A stretch of 64,000 bases of DNA from Amycolatopsis japonica (GCF_000732925.1 NZ_CP008953.1:5580001-5644000), one strand, 5' to 3'; shown: positions 41,525 through 50,453, counted from the first letter of the stretch. The notes: generated by a model from the letters alone, not told the origin. Program-made: numbers and translations.

Positions 41525-42379
41525 TCAGGGCCGCGGCGCCCCCATCGGGTTCGGCAGCGGGATCGCGCCGGTGTCGAAGATCCGGCGGCTCAGCGGGACG
41601 GCGATCCGCACCAGCTCGGCCACCCCGTCCTCCCCCAAGGCGTCGAGCGGGCCGGCGGCGAGTCGATCGGTCACGTCCTCGATCCGTTGGCGCAGCTCGA
41701 TTCCCGGGCCGGTGAGCTGGAGATCGCCGTCGAGGATTCCCCGTTCGGACAGCCGCGCGACACTCGCGTCCCACTCCTCGTCGGACCAGCCGCGGTTGAT
41801 CTGGATGACCTCGCGGGTCACCGCCCCGCTGCCGATGTGGGTCAGTGTCGTGTCGAGCCCGCGCAGCCCGGCGGTGACGGCGGAGAGCACGTGACCGTCC
41901 CCGCGATGCTCGCGCAGCACCGTCGCCGCGAGCCAGACCCGGCCCGTCGTCGTCGCGGGCCTGGCGACCGAGGACCAGGCGGCGGCGAGCGGCCTGGCCG
42001 CGTAATCGCAGCCGGTGACGGCCTGTTCGAGCAGATCGGCGAGTTCCCCGAGAGGCGCGTCGGCGGGAAGGATCCGGTTCAAGGCTTCCTCGACGGCCTC
42101 CAACCGGCTCTGGAGGACGACCTCCGGTTCGGCGTATTTCCACGCGTCGGGCAGGGATCGCGCCACCATCCTCGGCGCGAACCCGAAGAGCATCGCGGTC
42201 GCGGGTGGTTCCGGCAGCGGCCCGAGCGGGGCGACCCGGCCGGCGAAGTAGCCCATCCACCAGCCCGGCAGTCCCGCCGCCTTGGCCGCGGCCGCGGTCT
42301 CCGGGGCGAAGTAGACGACGGCGTGCAGCGGCTCGACCGCTTCCCAGAGACGGCGCTGAAGTGACTTCACTCCCCCCAT
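41525..42379 (-). CDS. SCO6745-family protein
   Basis: A 284-residue actinobacterial protein of the SCO6745 family, function unknown. Recognised from LWEAVEPLHAVVYFAPETA, LPGWWMGYFAGRVAPLG, FGFAPRMVARSLPDAW and VIQINRGWSDEEWDASVARL. The C-terminal ~100 residues look like a winged-helix domain, so a regulatory role is possible. Start uncertain: ATG 42379 or GTG 42370, the latter aligned with homologues but with GGGGGGA directly abutting it. It lies divergent from the GNAT gene. Confidence 0.75.
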   Translation of the reverse strand: MGGVKSLQRRLWEAVEPLHAVVYFAPETAAAAKAAGLPGWWMGYFAGRVAPLGPLPEPPATAMLFGFAPRMVARSLPDAWKYAEPEVVLQSRLEAVEEALNRILPADAPLGELADLLEQAVTGCDYAARPLAAAWSSVARPATTTGRVWLAATVLREHRGDGHVLSAVTAGLRGLDTTLTHIGSGAVTREVIQINRGWSDEEWDASVARLSERGILDGDLQLTGPGIELRQRIEDVTDRLAAGPLDALGEDGVAELVRIAVPLSRRIFDTGAIPLPNPMGAPRP

Positions 42380-42434
42380 CTTGCCTGGCCGAAAACCGGA
42401 TGCGGCGCTTCGCGACATGGTGTGTGATCACGAG

Positions 42435-43310
42435 ATGGTGATCAGCTTGGAGAAGCCGGGACCCGACGGACTGAACGAGGCCGTCGAGGCGCTGCGCGAG
42501 TGGCAATCCGAAGGCGTGGCTTGGCAATTGCATCCCGGTGACCTCGGCTGGTACTGGCGTAAAGGCGCGGCCGCGGCGGCCGAGGCGGTCCGGATCTGGC
42601 GCCGGGACGGCCGGATCCTCGCTGTCGGGTTTCTCGACGGGGCCGACCTCCTGCGGCTCACGACCGCGCCGGACGTCCGCCGGGACGAGGAACTGGCGCA
42701 GCGTGTGGCCGAGGATGTGGCGGCGCCCGAGCGTGGTGTCCTGCCGGCCGGGCAGGTCTCCGTCGAGGCGCCGATGGACGCGTTGCTCCAGGACGTGCTG
42801 CCCGGACACGGCTGGCACGTCGACGAGGAAGAGCCATGGACGCCGCTGAGCCTCGACCTCACTGAGCCGGTGAAGGCCCCCGACCTGCGGATCGAGACGG
42901 TCGGACCCGACCTGGCGGCCGCGTGGGCCGACGTGATCGGGGCGGCGTTCGGCGGATCGACGTTCACCGCCGAAACGTGGCGGACGATGGCGGCCGCGGC
43001 GCCGTACGCCGATGCCCGGTGCCTGCTCGGCTTCGACGACCGAGGTGACGCCGTCGCGGCGGTGGCCGTGTGGTCGGCCGGTCCCGGCAGGCCAGGCTTG
43101 CTCGAACCGATGGGCGTGCACCGCGACCAGCGCGGTCACGGATACGGCCGGGCGATCACCGTCGCCGCGGCCGCCGCGCTCCAGGAGCTCGGCTCGTCGA
43201 GCGCGGCCGTGAACACGCCCAGTTCCAACGTCGGCGCCGTGACGACCTACAAATCGGGCGGGTTCCGGCCGTGGCCCGAGACCCGGGACCTGACGCGAAA
43301 CGCCTCGTGA
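42435..43310 (+). CDS. GNAT-family N-acetyltransferase
   Basis: A 291-residue protein with an N-terminal domain of about 140 residues that looks like a degenerate GNAT fold, followed by a complete GNAT domain. The acetyl-CoA loop is VHRDQRGHGYGRAITVAAAA (about residues 238-257), and NTPSSNVGAVTTYKSGGFRP closes the fold. Substrate unknown. The start is uncertain among ATG 42435 and ATG 42417; neither has a strong ribosome site. It converges on the SDR gene across the family B repeat. Confidence 0.78.
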   Translation: MVISLEKPGPDGLNEAVEALREWQSEGVAWQLHPGDLGWYWRKGAAAAAEAVRIWRRDGRILAVGFLDGADLLRLTTAPDVRRDEELAQRVAEDVAAPERGVLPAGQVSVEAPMDALLQDVLPGHGWHVDEEEPWTPLSLDLTEPVKAPDLRIETVGPDLAAAWADVIGAAFGGSTFTAETWRTMAAAAPYADARCLLGFDDRGDAVAAVAVWSAGPGRPGLLEPMGVHRDQRGHGYGRAITVAAAAALQELGSSSAAVNTPSSNVGAVTTYKSGGFRPWPETRDLTRNAS

Positions 43311-43318
43311 GCGAAGGC

Positions 43319-43415
43319 GTGACTCGCGTGATCAGAGACGTGACTCGCGTGATGGGAAGCCGAACTCGAGTGTTCCGCCGCTGATCACGCGAGTTCCGGC
43401 TTCGATCACGTGAGT
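43319..43415. terminator. Inverted repeat array, family B copy 2
   Basis: GTGACTCGCGTGAT occurs twice (from 43319 and 43340) and its inverse twice (GATCACGCGAGT from 43383 and GATCACGTGAGT from 43404). A related AACTCGAGTG lies between. The last unit reaches into the stop region of the SDR gene. Same layout as the array at 7245-7327. Confidence 0.6.
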
Positions 43416-44320
43416 GCGGTGCCGTAAACGGGTTCAGGCACGGGAGCGTCCGCCAGAAGTTCCGCCACGACGGGACCGAGTTCACCCGGCGACCACCGGG
43501 AACCCTTGTCCCGCACCGCGCCGTGCCGCCAGCCCTGCGCGATCGAGACGCGTCCGCCGTCGACCTCGAACACCCGGCCGGTGACCGCGGACGACTCCTC
43601 GCTGCCGAGCCACACCACCAGCGGCGACACGTTTTCCGGTGCCATGGCGTCGAAACCGTCGTCCGGGGCGGCCATGTCGTCGGCGAAGGCGACTTCGGTC
43701 ATCCGGGTGCGGGCGGCCGGCGCGATCGCGTTCACGGTGACGCCGTAGCGCGCGAATTCGGTCGCCGCGACCAGCGTGAGACCCAGGATGCCGGACTTCG
43801 CGGCCGCGTAGTTCCCCTGTCCGACGCTGCCGAGCAGGCCGGCCCCGGAGCTGGTGTTGATCACCCGCGCCACCCGGGTCCGGCCCGCTTTCGCCTCGGC
43901 TCGCCAATATTCGGCGGCGTGCCGCGTCGGCGCGAAATGCCCCTTCAGGTGGACGCGGATGACGGCGTCCCATTCGTCCTCGCCGAGGTTGACCAGCATC
44001 CGGTCGCGCAGGAAACCCGCGTTGTTGACCAGGACGTCCAGCCCGCCGAAGGTCTCGACGGCCGTCCGCACCAGCGCCGCGGCGCCGTCCCAGGAAGCGA
44101 TGTCGTCGGTGTTCGCCACCGCTTTGCCGCCGAGCGCCTCGATCTCGTCGACGACGTCCTGCGCGGGCCCGGCCGATCCGCCGCTTCCGTCGATCCCGGC
44201 GCCGAGGTCGTTCACCACCACCCGCGCGCCCTCGGCGGCGAACGCGAGCGCGTGCGCCCGTCCGATACCGCGACCGGCTCCGGTCACCACCACGATCCGG
44301 CCGTCGGCGATCCCGCTCAC
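43406..44320 (-). CDS. Short-chain dehydrogenase, Rv3548c-like
   Basis: A 304-residue SDR of the sterol KstR2 region. Cofactor motif TGAGRGIGRAHALAFAAEG, NNAG in VLVNNAGFLRDRM, and catalytic Ser/Tyr/Lys in NTSSGAGLLGSVGQGNYAAA-K. The C-terminus is longer than in simple FabG enzymes and resembles the peroxisomal multifunctional hydroxyacyl-CoA dehydrogenase branch, so a 3-hydroxyacyl-CoA substrate is likely. AAAGGAG precedes the GTG, which overlaps the upstream SDR stop by 4 bp. Confidence 0.85.
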   Translation of the reverse strand: MSGIADGRIVVVTGAGRGIGRAHALAFAAEGARVVVNDLGAGIDGSGGSAGPAQDVVDEIEALGGKAVANTDDIASWDGAAALVRTAVETFGGLDVLVNNAGFLRDRMLVNLGEDEWDAVIRVHLKGHFAPTRHAAEYWRAEAKAGRTRVARVINTSSGAGLLGSVGQGNYAAAKSGILGLTLVAATEFARYGVTVNAIAPAARTRMTEVAFADDMAAPDDGFDAMAPENVSPLVVWLGSEESSAVTGRVFEVDGGRVSIAQGWRHGAVRDKGSRWSPGELGPVVAELLADAPVPEPVYGTALT

Positions 44321-45114
44321 ACCGGCTCCTTTCGTTCTTTCACCAGGGAATTGGAAGCGGCGAGGAAGGCAGGCACCTCTCCCCCGCCATGGACGGTGAG
44401 GCAGGCTCCGCTGACATAGGAGGCCAGCGGGGACGCCAGGAAGACCGCACAGGAACCGATCTCGTCCGGATCCGCCAACCGTCCTAACGGGACGGTCGCG
44501 CCCACGGCCTCGATGCCCGCCTCGTCGCCGTAGTGCAGATGCGAGTGCTCCGTCCGCACCATGCCGACGTCGAGCCCGTTGACCCGCACCTTCGGCGCCC
44601 ACTCGACGGCGAGCGACGCGGTCAGGTTGTCCAAGCCCGCTTTCGCCGCGCCGTAGGACGCCGTCCCCGGCGACGGTCTCGTCGCGCTGACGCTGCTGAT
44701 GTTCACGATGACGCCGCCGCTTTCCTGCTCCTGCATGACGGCGTTCGCCGCACGCGCGACGGCCAGCGGCGCCAGCAGGTTCAGCGCGACGATCTTCTCG
44801 TGGAACCGCGGCGACGCGTGCGCCGCCTCGGCGTACGGCGCGCCGCCCGCGTTGTTGACCACCACGTCGATCCTGCCGTGGCGCCGGACGATCTCCTCGA
44901 TGAGCGCGTCGACCTCGCCCGCGTCCCGGACGTCGCAGGAGATGAAGGTCGACGCCTTCTCCCCGGCGCACACCGGCCGCTCGGGTTCGGTGCGGGCGCA
45001 GGTGACGACTTCGGCGCCGGCGCGCAGGAAAGTCCTGGTGACACCGGCGCCGACGCCGCGGACCCCACCGGTCACCAGCACCACGGCGCCATCGAGCCGG
45101 AGTTCGAGTGCCAT
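44317..45114 (-). CDS. Short-chain dehydrogenase, Rv3549c-like
   Basis: A 265-residue SDR. VLVTGGVRGVGAGVTRTFLR binds NAD(P), NNAGGAPYAEA follows, and the active site is ISSVSATRPSPGTASYGAAK. It starts the two-gene SDR operon and diverges from echA20 with a 92-bp gap holding a degenerate KstR2 site. Its position, orientation and neighbours equal those of Rv3549c. The step in ring C/D catabolism is not established. Confidence 0.85.
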   Translation of the reverse strand: MALELRLDGAVVLVTGGVRGVGAGVTRTFLRAGAEVVTCARTEPERPVCAGEKASTFISCDVRDAGEVDALIEEIVRRHGRIDVVVNNAGGAPYAEAAHASPRFHEKIVALNLLAPLAVARAANAVMQEQESGGVIVNISSVSATRPSPGTASYGAAKAGLDNLTASLAVEWAPKVRVNGLDVGMVRTEHSHLHYGDEAGIEAVGATVPLGRLADPDEIGSCAVFLASPLASYVSGACLTVHGGGEVPAFLAASNSLVKERKEPV

Positions 45115-45165
45115 GCCGGGCCTCCTTCACGGTCGCTGTACCCGGGCCGGACGTCCTGCTAACGT

Positions 45166-45179
45166 ACCAAGCAAGTGCT
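45166..45179. promoter_or_regulatory. Degenerate KstR2-like site between the SDR operon and echA20
   Basis: ACCAAGCAAGTGCT keeps ACCAAGCA and TG-C-T of the KstR2 consensus AnCAAGnnCTTGnT but has AGTG in place of CTTG. Compare the perfect ACCAAGCACTTGCT at 63355. Confidence 0.5.
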
Positions 45180-45206
45180 AGGTTTGGTAGCGGAGAAGGG
45201 TGCCCG

Positions 45207-45956
45207 ATGACCGTTTCCACCCACTCACCGGAGCCCGGCATCGCCGTGGTCACGGTCGACGCGCCCCCGGTGAACGCGCTGAGCGTGAAGGGATGGTTCG
45301 CCCTCGCCTCCGCCGTCACCGACGCCGGGCGCGACCCCGCGACCCACGTGGTGGTGCTGCGCGCGGAAGGCCGCGGGTTCAACGCGGGGGTCGACATCAA
45401 GGAGATCCAGCGCGATCCGGGCTACCGCGCGCTGATCGGCGCCAACGAGGGCTGCGCGGCGGCGTTCTCCGCGGTGTACGACTGCGCGGTCCCGGTGATC
45501 GCCGCGGTACAGGGTTTCTGCCTCGGCGGCGGGGTCGGCCTGGTCGGCAACGCGGACGTCGTGGTCGCCAGTGACGACGCCACTTTCGGGTTGCCCGAGG
45601 TCGATCGCGGCGCGCTGGGCGCGGCGACCCATCTCGCGCGGCTGGTCCCCCAGCATCTGATGCGGGCCCTGTACTACACGGCTTCCACGATCACCGCGGC
45701 CCAGTTGCACCACCACGGTTCGGTGTACGCCGTCGTCCCGCGGGAGGAACTCGACGAAACCGCGCTCGTCGTCGCACGGCAGATCGCGGCGAAGGACACT
45801 CGCGTGATCCGCGCCGCGAAACAGGCCATCAACGGCATCGACGTCCAGCCCGTGCACCGCAGCTACCGCTTCGAGCAGGGATTCACCTTCGAACTCAACC
45901 TGGCGGGCGTTTCGGACGGCGCGCGCCAGGAATTCTTGGACGGTAAGGGGAAGTGA
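45207..45956 (+). CDS. echA20: Ring-opening crotonase EchA20
   Basis: A 249-residue crotonase-fold enzyme. In mycobacteria EchA20 hydrolytically opens the last-but-one ring of the HIP-derived CoA thioester (HIEC-CoA). Oxyanion-loop motifs GFNAGVDIKEIQRDPGYR and CLGGGVGLVGNADVVVASDD are present, and LPEVDRGALGAATHL holds the usual active-site helix. ATG follows GGAGAAGGG. The stop overlaps ipdA (TGATG), so echA20-ipdA-ipdB-ipdC form one translationally coupled operon. Confidence 0.9.
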   Translation: MTVSTHSPEPGIAVVTVDAPPVNALSVKGWFALASAVTDAGRDPATHVVVLRAEGRGFNAGVDIKEIQRDPGYRALIGANEGCAAAFSAVYDCAVPVIAAVQGFCLGGGVGLVGNADVVVASDDATFGLPEVDRGALGAATHLARLVPQHLMRALYYTASTITAAQLHHHGSVYAVVPREELDETALVVARQIAAKDTRVIRAAKQAINGIDVQPVHRSYRFEQGFTFELNLAGVSDGARQEFLDGKGK

Positions 45957-46816
45957 TGGCCGACAAGCGGATGACGCCGGACGAGATCGTCGCCGAACTC
46001 GAGGACGGCATGACGATCGGGATCGGCGGCTGGGGCTCGCGGCGCAAGCCGATGGCGCTGGTGCGCGCGATCCTGCGCTCGCCGGTCAAGGATCTCACCG
46101 TGGTCTCCTACGGCGGTCCGGACGTCGGGTTGCTGGCGTCGGCGGGCAAGCTCAAGCATCTCGTCTTCGGCTTCGTCACGCTCGACACGATCCCCTACGA
46201 CCCGTGGTTCTCGCGGGCGCGGGAATCCGGATCGATCACCGTCACGGAATACGACGAAGGCGTCTTCGGAACCGGTCTTTCCGCTGCCGCGCAACGACTT
46301 CCGTTCCTGCCGACGCGGGCGGGCCTCGGCTCCGGCGTCATGGACCTGAACCCGTCGCTGCGCACCGTCCGTTCGCCGTACGACGACGCCGAAGAGCTGC
46401 TGGCCGTGCCCGCGCTCAAGCTCGACGCGGCGTTCGTCCACCTCAACCGCGCCGACGCCCGGGGCAACGCGCAGTACCTCGGTCCGGATCCGTACTTCGA
46501 CGAACTGTTCGCCCTCGCCGCCGACAAGTGTTACGTGTCCACGGAAAAGATCGTCGAGACGGCCGAGCTCACCGAAGCGGGCCCGGTGCAGAGCCTGCTG
46601 CTGAGCCGGATGCTCGTCACCGGGGTGGCCGAAACGCCGAACGGCGCGCATTTCACCACCGCCGTCCCGGACTACGGCCGCGACGAACGTTTTCAGCGCC
46701 ACTACGCCGCATCGGCCAAGGACCTCGACGCGTGGCCGGAATTCGTCGACAGGTTCCTGTCCGGGGACGAAGCGCACTATCAGAAGGCCGTCGCCGAGTT
46801 CGGGGAGTCCGCGTGA
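45956..46816 (+). CDS. ipdA: Ring-opening hydrolase subunit IpdA (CoA-transferase fold)
   Basis: A 286-residue alpha subunit of IpdAB, which hydrolytically opens the cyclohexenone-type intermediate COCHEA-CoA. It has the class I CoA-transferase fold: GMTIGIGGWGSRRKPMALVR at the start, KDLTVVSYGGPDVGLLAS, and DAAFVHLNRADARGNAQYL. The catalytic acid of IpdA is probably one of the Glu in TVTEYDEGVFG (residues 98 and 101). ATG overlapping the echA20 stop is used; a GTG one codon upstream is also possible. The 3' end overlaps ipdB by 4 bp. Confidence 0.92.
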   Translation: MADKRMTPDEIVAELEDGMTIGIGGWGSRRKPMALVRAILRSPVKDLTVVSYGGPDVGLLASAGKLKHLVFGFVTLDTIPYDPWFSRARESGSITVTEYDEGVFGTGLSAAAQRLPFLPTRAGLGSGVMDLNPSLRTVRSPYDDAEELLAVPALKLDAAFVHLNRADARGNAQYLGPDPYFDELFALAADKCYVSTEKIVETAELTEAGPVQSLLLSRMLVTGVAETPNGAHFTTAVPDYGRDERFQRHYAASAKDLDAWPEFVDRFLSGDEAHYQKAVAEFGESA

Positions 46817-47538
46817 GTGACATCAGCCGTGCCGAAGTGGCCGTCGTGGCCTGTGCCGAATTATTCCGCGGAGACGGCGAAATCGTGGTGAGCCCCATGG
46901 GGTTCATCCCGTCGCTGGGCGCGCGGCTGGCCAGGCTGACGTTCGAGCCAGACCTCCTGCTGTCCGACGGCGAGGCGTACCTGATGACGCCGGACGCCGT
47001 CGTCGAAGGCTGGCAGCCGTTCCGCAAGGTCCTCGACACCGTGGTGCCGCGCGGAAAGCGGCACGTGGTGATGGGCGCCAACCAGATCGACGGCGAGGGC
47101 AACCAGAACATCTCGGCGATCGGCGACCATTCCCAACCCAAGAAACAACTTCTCGGCGTACGCGGCGGGCCGGGCAACACGGCCAACCACCGCACGAGCT
47201 ACTGGGTTCCCAGGCACGGCAAGCGGGTTTTCGTCGATCAGGTCGACGTCGTGTCCGGCGTCGGTTACGCCAGGGCGCGCGAAGCCGGTTTGCGGCATCA
47301 CGACGTCCATCGGGTCGTCACCAACCTCGGAGTCCTGGACTTCGGCGGCGAAGACCACGCGCCACGGCTGCTTTCCGTACACCCAGGGGTTTCCGTGGAC
47401 GAGGTCGTCGAGGCGACGTCGTTCCCGCTGAGCACCGGCGGCGTCACCGAGACCCGGCTGCCGACCGAGTCGGAACTGCTCCTGATCCGGACCAGCCTGG
47501 ACCCGAAGTCCTTGCGGGACAAGGAAGTTCCGTCATGA
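46813..47538 (+). CDS. ipdB: Ring-opening hydrolase subunit IpdB
   Basis: A 241-residue beta subunit of IpdAB. Features match the partner family: ELFRGDGEIVVSPMGFIPSL, LLLSDGEAYLMTPDAV, HVVMGANQIDGEGNQNISAI and FVDQVDVVSGVGYARARE. GTG start within the ipdA stop (GTGA); its own stop overlaps ipdC by 4 bp. The tight overlaps fit a heterodimer made in equal amounts. Confidence 0.92.
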   Translation: MSDISRAEVAVVACAELFRGDGEIVVSPMGFIPSLGARLARLTFEPDLLLSDGEAYLMTPDAVVEGWQPFRKVLDTVVPRGKRHVVMGANQIDGEGNQNISAIGDHSQPKKQLLGVRGGPGNTANHRTSYWVPRHGKRVFVDQVDVVSGVGYARAREAGLRHHDVHRVVTNLGVLDFGGEDHAPRLLSVHPGVSVDEVVEATSFPLSTGGVTETRLPTESELLLIRTSLDPKSLRDKEVPS

Positions 47539-48581
47539 AAACGGCGCTGACCGAGCTGGCGGGCATCAAGCACCCGATCGTGCAGACCGGGATGGGCTGG
47601 GTCGCCGGGCCGCGGCTGGTGTCCGCGACGGCGGAAGCGGGCGGCCTCGGCATCCTCGCGTCCGCCACCATGACCTACGACGAGCTGGCGGCCGCGATCA
47701 AGGAGGTCAAGAGCCGCACGTCGGAGCCGTTCGGGGTCAACCTCCGCGCGGACGCCGACGACGCCGCGCGCCGGGTCGAGCTGCTCATCACCGAGGAAGT
47801 CCGCGTCGCGTCCTTCGCGCTCGCACCGAAGAAGGACATGATCGCGCGGCTCAAGGACAACGGCGTCCTCGTCGTCCCTTCGGTCGGCGCGGCCAGGCAC
47901 GCGGAGAAGGTCGCGGGCTGGGGTGCCGACGCCGTCATCGTGCAGGGCGGCGAGGGCGGCGGGCACACCGGCGGGGTCGCGACGACACTGCTGCTGCCCT
48001 CGGTACTGGACGCGGTCGACATCCCGGTGGTCGCGGCGGGTGGCTTCTTCGACGGGCGGGGGCTGGCCGCCGCGCTCGCCTACGGGGCGGCTGGGGTCGC
48101 CATGGGCACCCGGTTCCTCCTGACGAGGGAAAGCACCGTCCCCGACGAGATCAAACAGGCGTACCTCGCCCGTGACCTCAACGGCACGGTCGTCACCCGC
48201 AAGGTGGACGGCATGCCGCATCGCGTGCTCCGAACGGAACTGGTCGACGCGCTCGAATCCGCCGGACCGGTGAGCGGGCTCGCCCGTGCCGCCCGCAACG
48301 CCGCGAAGTTCCGGAGGCTGACCGGGCTGTCGTGGCGTTCGCTGGCCACCGAAGGGCTGCGGATGAAACGCGGCGGCGACCGGACGTGGTCCCAGGTCCT
48401 GATGGCCGCCAACACGCCGATGTTGCTGCGCGCCGGCCTGGTCGAGGGCGACCGGAGCGCCGGTGTGCTGGCGTCCGGGCAGGTCGTCGGCCTGCTCGGC
48501 GATCTGCCCGCGGTCGGCGACCTGATCGAGAAGATCGTCGCCGACGCGACCGGCATCCTGCGGCGGCTGGCCTCGGAGTGA
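47535..48581 (+). CDS. ipdC: Flavin-dependent reductase IpdC (nitronate-monooxygenase family)
   Basis: A 348-residue FMN TIM-barrel enzyme. IpdC acts on the hydroxylated HIP-derived CoA thioester ahead of EchA20. Motifs: IKHPIVQTGMGWVAGPRLVS, AEAGGLGILASATMTYDEL, IVQGGEGGGHTGGVAT (active-site His) and VVAAGGFFDGRGLAAALAYG. It is last in the four-gene operon, in the order of Rv3550-Rv3553. The generic family annotation would be nitronate monooxygenase; context decides for IpdC. Confidence 0.9.
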   Translation: MKTALTELAGIKHPIVQTGMGWVAGPRLVSATAEAGGLGILASATMTYDELAAAIKEVKSRTSEPFGVNLRADADDAARRVELLITEEVRVASFALAPKKDMIARLKDNGVLVVPSVGAARHAEKVAGWGADAVIVQGGEGGGHTGGVATTLLLPSVLDAVDIPVVAAGGFFDGRGLAAALAYGAAGVAMGTRFLLTRESTVPDEIKQAYLARDLNGTVVTRKVDGMPHRVLRTELVDALESAGPVSGLARAARNAAKFRRLTGLSWRSLATEGLRMKRGGDRTWSQVLMAANTPMLLRAGLVEGDRSAGVLASGQVVGLLGDLPAVGDLIEKIVADATGILRRLASE

Positions 48582-48612
48582 GCGGCCGGGCGCGCTGTGC
48601 TTGACTTCGGCC

Positions 48613-49404
48613 ATGATCTCGGAGAGTCGTTGTCCGGTCGAGGACGGTGAGCTGTACGTCCGCAGCACCGGCGAAGGGCCGCTTCTGCTCCTGATCGCGG
48701 GCGGGCTGGGCTCGGCGGACACCTTCCGGGCGATGACGAAACTGCTCGCGGACGACTACACCGTCGTCACCTACGACCGGCGCGGCCACTTCCGCAGCAC
48801 GGACACCAGCACCGGCCCGGTCAGCGTGCCGAAGCAGGCAGACGACGCCCACGCGGTGCTCCAGCACGTCGGCGGCGGCTCCGCGAGCGTGTTCGGGACC
48901 AGCGCGGGCGCCATGATCGGCCTCGACCTCGTCGCCCGCTACCCGGACGCCGCGACGATGCTGATCGCGCACGAACCGCCCGCCATCCAGCTGCTGCCCG
49001 ACGCGCTCGGCTGGCTGGACGAGGCCAACGCGCAGGTCCGGCTCGCCCAAGCCGGTGACCTGATGGGGGCGTTCAAGCGGTTCACCGACGGGATCGCCGG
49101 TGCCGCGCTGCCCGAACTGCGCGCGATCCGGCTGCCGAACGAGGAGGACTGGAAGCGGCTGTTCGGCCGCGAGCTGGCCGAGATCCTCGACTATCTTCCC
49201 GATCTGCGGGCCCTGCGCCGGAGCAGGACCGAGATCGTCCCCGTCGCTGGGGTCGGCAGCCGCGGGCACTACCACTACCAGCCCGCGAAGGTTCTCGCGC
49301 TGGAGCTGGGGTTGCCGTTCACGGAGGTACCCGGCGCGCATCTGGCGCCGCAGCGGAACCCCGCCCAGTTCACCGAAGCGTTGCGGGGTCTGCTCGAAGG
49401 CTGA
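48613..49404 (+). CDS. Alpha/beta-fold hydrolase
   Basis: A 263-residue alpha/beta hydrolase. PLLLLIAGGLGSADTFRAM contains the oxyanion region, the nucleophile elbow is VFGTSAGAMIGLDL (Ser of GTSAG), and the His is likely in TEVPGAHLAPQRNPAQF. It starts 31 bp after ipdC and could be the operon's last gene, though no ring-cleavage hydrolase signature links it to sterols. Its stop is one base from the convergent DUF2000 stop. Confidence 0.8.
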   Translation: MISESRCPVEDGELYVRSTGEGPLLLLIAGGLGSADTFRAMTKLLADDYTVVTYDRRGHFRSTDTSTGPVSVPKQADDAHAVLQHVGGGSASVFGTSAGAMIGLDLVARYPDAATMLIAHEPPAIQLLPDALGWLDEANAQVRLAQAGDLMGAFKRFTDGIAGAALPELRAIRLPNEEDWKRLFGRELAEILDYLPDLRALRRSRTEIVPVAGVGSRGHYHYQPAKVLALELGLPFTEVPGAHLAPQRNPAQFTEALRGLLEG

Positions 49405-49405
49405 G

Positions 49406-49882
49406 TCACGGCATCAGCGGCAGCTTCCCGACCAGCTTGTCGATCCGGTTGCGCGGGCCGACGATGCCGATCGCGCAGTAGTCCATCTCCTCGGTCGGGA
49501 TCTCCTTCATCGTCGCGAGGAAGTCGGTGTAGACCCGGATTTGCTGGGCGACGGCGGGCATGTCGGCGACGTGGCAGCCCGGCGAGGCCGCGGCCTTGGC
49601 GCGAATGGCCCGCAGCTTCCCGGCGTCGGCCGACAGGATCGAGCAGCCGATCCAGGGCAACCCCGTGTAGTGCTCGCCGCCGGCGTCGACCGCTTCGTCG
49701 CCGAGGAGCCCGGTGACGCCCCGCGCGGTGGCGACGGCGGTGCAGACCGCCGCGTTGACCGCGCGGCCGGGCGGCAGCTCGCTGTTGACCACGATCACCC
49801 ACTTCAGCCGGGCCGACCGGGTGGACGCGGTGAAGTCGATCTCCTCGGGGGCGAATCCGATGGCCGTACCGTGCTCGGACAT
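49406..49882 (-). CDS. DUF2000-family protein
   Basis: A 158-residue protein of the DUF2000 family, a peptidyl-tRNA-hydrolase-2-like fold without known function. Recognised from LKWVIVVNSELPPGRAVNAA, TGLPWIGCSILSADAGKLRA and MKEIPTEEMDYCAIGIVGPR. It is divergent from an AsnC-type regulator across a 103-bp gap and is probably its target, a common pairing in actinobacteria. Confidence 0.82.
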   Translation of the reverse strand: MSEHGTAIGFAPEEIDFTASTRSARLKWVIVVNSELPPGRAVNAAVCTAVATARGVTGLLGDEAVDAGGEHYTGLPWIGCSILSADAGKLRAIRAKAAASPGCHVADMPAVAQQIRVYTDFLATMKEIPTEEMDYCAIGIVGPRNRIDKLVGKLPLMP

Positions 49883-49935
49883 TCAGCTGATCTCCTGCTC
49901 ACTTCAACGGATGAACAAGGCCAAGCTAGGAGGAC

Positions 49936-49963
49936 GTACGAGTACAGTCCACCGTGTTCGTAC
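49936..49963. promoter_or_regulatory. Inverted repeat in the DUF2000-AsnC gap
   Basis: GTACGA and TCGTAC are inverse half-sites with a 16-nt AT-containing spacer in the divergent promoter gap. A plausible operator for the AsnC-type regulator; the half-sites are short. Confidence 0.4.
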
Positions 49964-49985
49964 TTAATACGGCGAGAGGGCCGCG

Positions 49986-50453
49986 ATGGCGCAGTTGGAC
50001 GAACTTGATAAGGCGATCCTGGCACAACTGCAGTCGGACGCACGGAAGACCAACCGTGAGGTCGCCGCCGCGGTGGGCGTTTCACCGACGACGGCGCTGG
50101 ACCGCACGCGCGGGCTGCGAGAACGCGGCGTGATCCGCGGCGCGCTGCTGGACGTGGACCTGCCTTCGATCGGCCGCGGGGTGCAGGCGCTCATCGCGGT
50201 GCGGGTGCGCCCGCCCTCGCGGCGGAACATCGAGGGCTTCCGGAACTGGGTCAACGCGCTGCCCGACCTCGTCGGGCTCTACGTCACCACCGGGACCGAG
50301 GACTTCATCCTGCATGTCGCGGTGCCCGACAACGACGCCCTCTACGCCTTCGTGATCGACAAACTGACCGAACGCCCCGAAGTGGCCGACGTGCGCACCT
50401 CGATGGTGTTCGAGCACAGCAGGCGCACCAAGATCACGCCGGTCGACCGCTAG
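49986..50453 (+). CDS. Lrp/AsnC-family transcriptional regulator
   Basis: A 155-residue regulator. The N-terminal helix-turn-helix covers LDKAILAQLQSDARKTNREV and VGVSPTTALDRTRGLRERGV; the RAM ligand domain follows, with LVGLYVTTGTEDFILHVAVP and a C-terminal VRTSMVFEHSRRTKITPVD. Probably an octameric amino-acid-responsive regulator of the divergent DUF2000 gene. The stop codon overlaps that of the convergent acetyltransferase in CTAG. Confidence 0.88.
   Translation: MAQLDELDKAILAQLQSDARKTNREVAAAVGVSPTTALDRTRGLRERGVIRGALLDVDLPSIGRGVQALIAVRVRPPSRRNIEGFRNWVNALPDLVGLYVTTGTEDFILHVAVPDNDALYAFVIDKLTERPEVADVRTSMVFEHSRRTKITPVDR

Noticed and set aside
44321..45400. Fusion of the two sterol SDR genes in one frame
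   Set aside because: The upstream part is the wrong frame of the neighbouring SDR. AAAGGAG and a GTGA overlap mark the true start at 44320.
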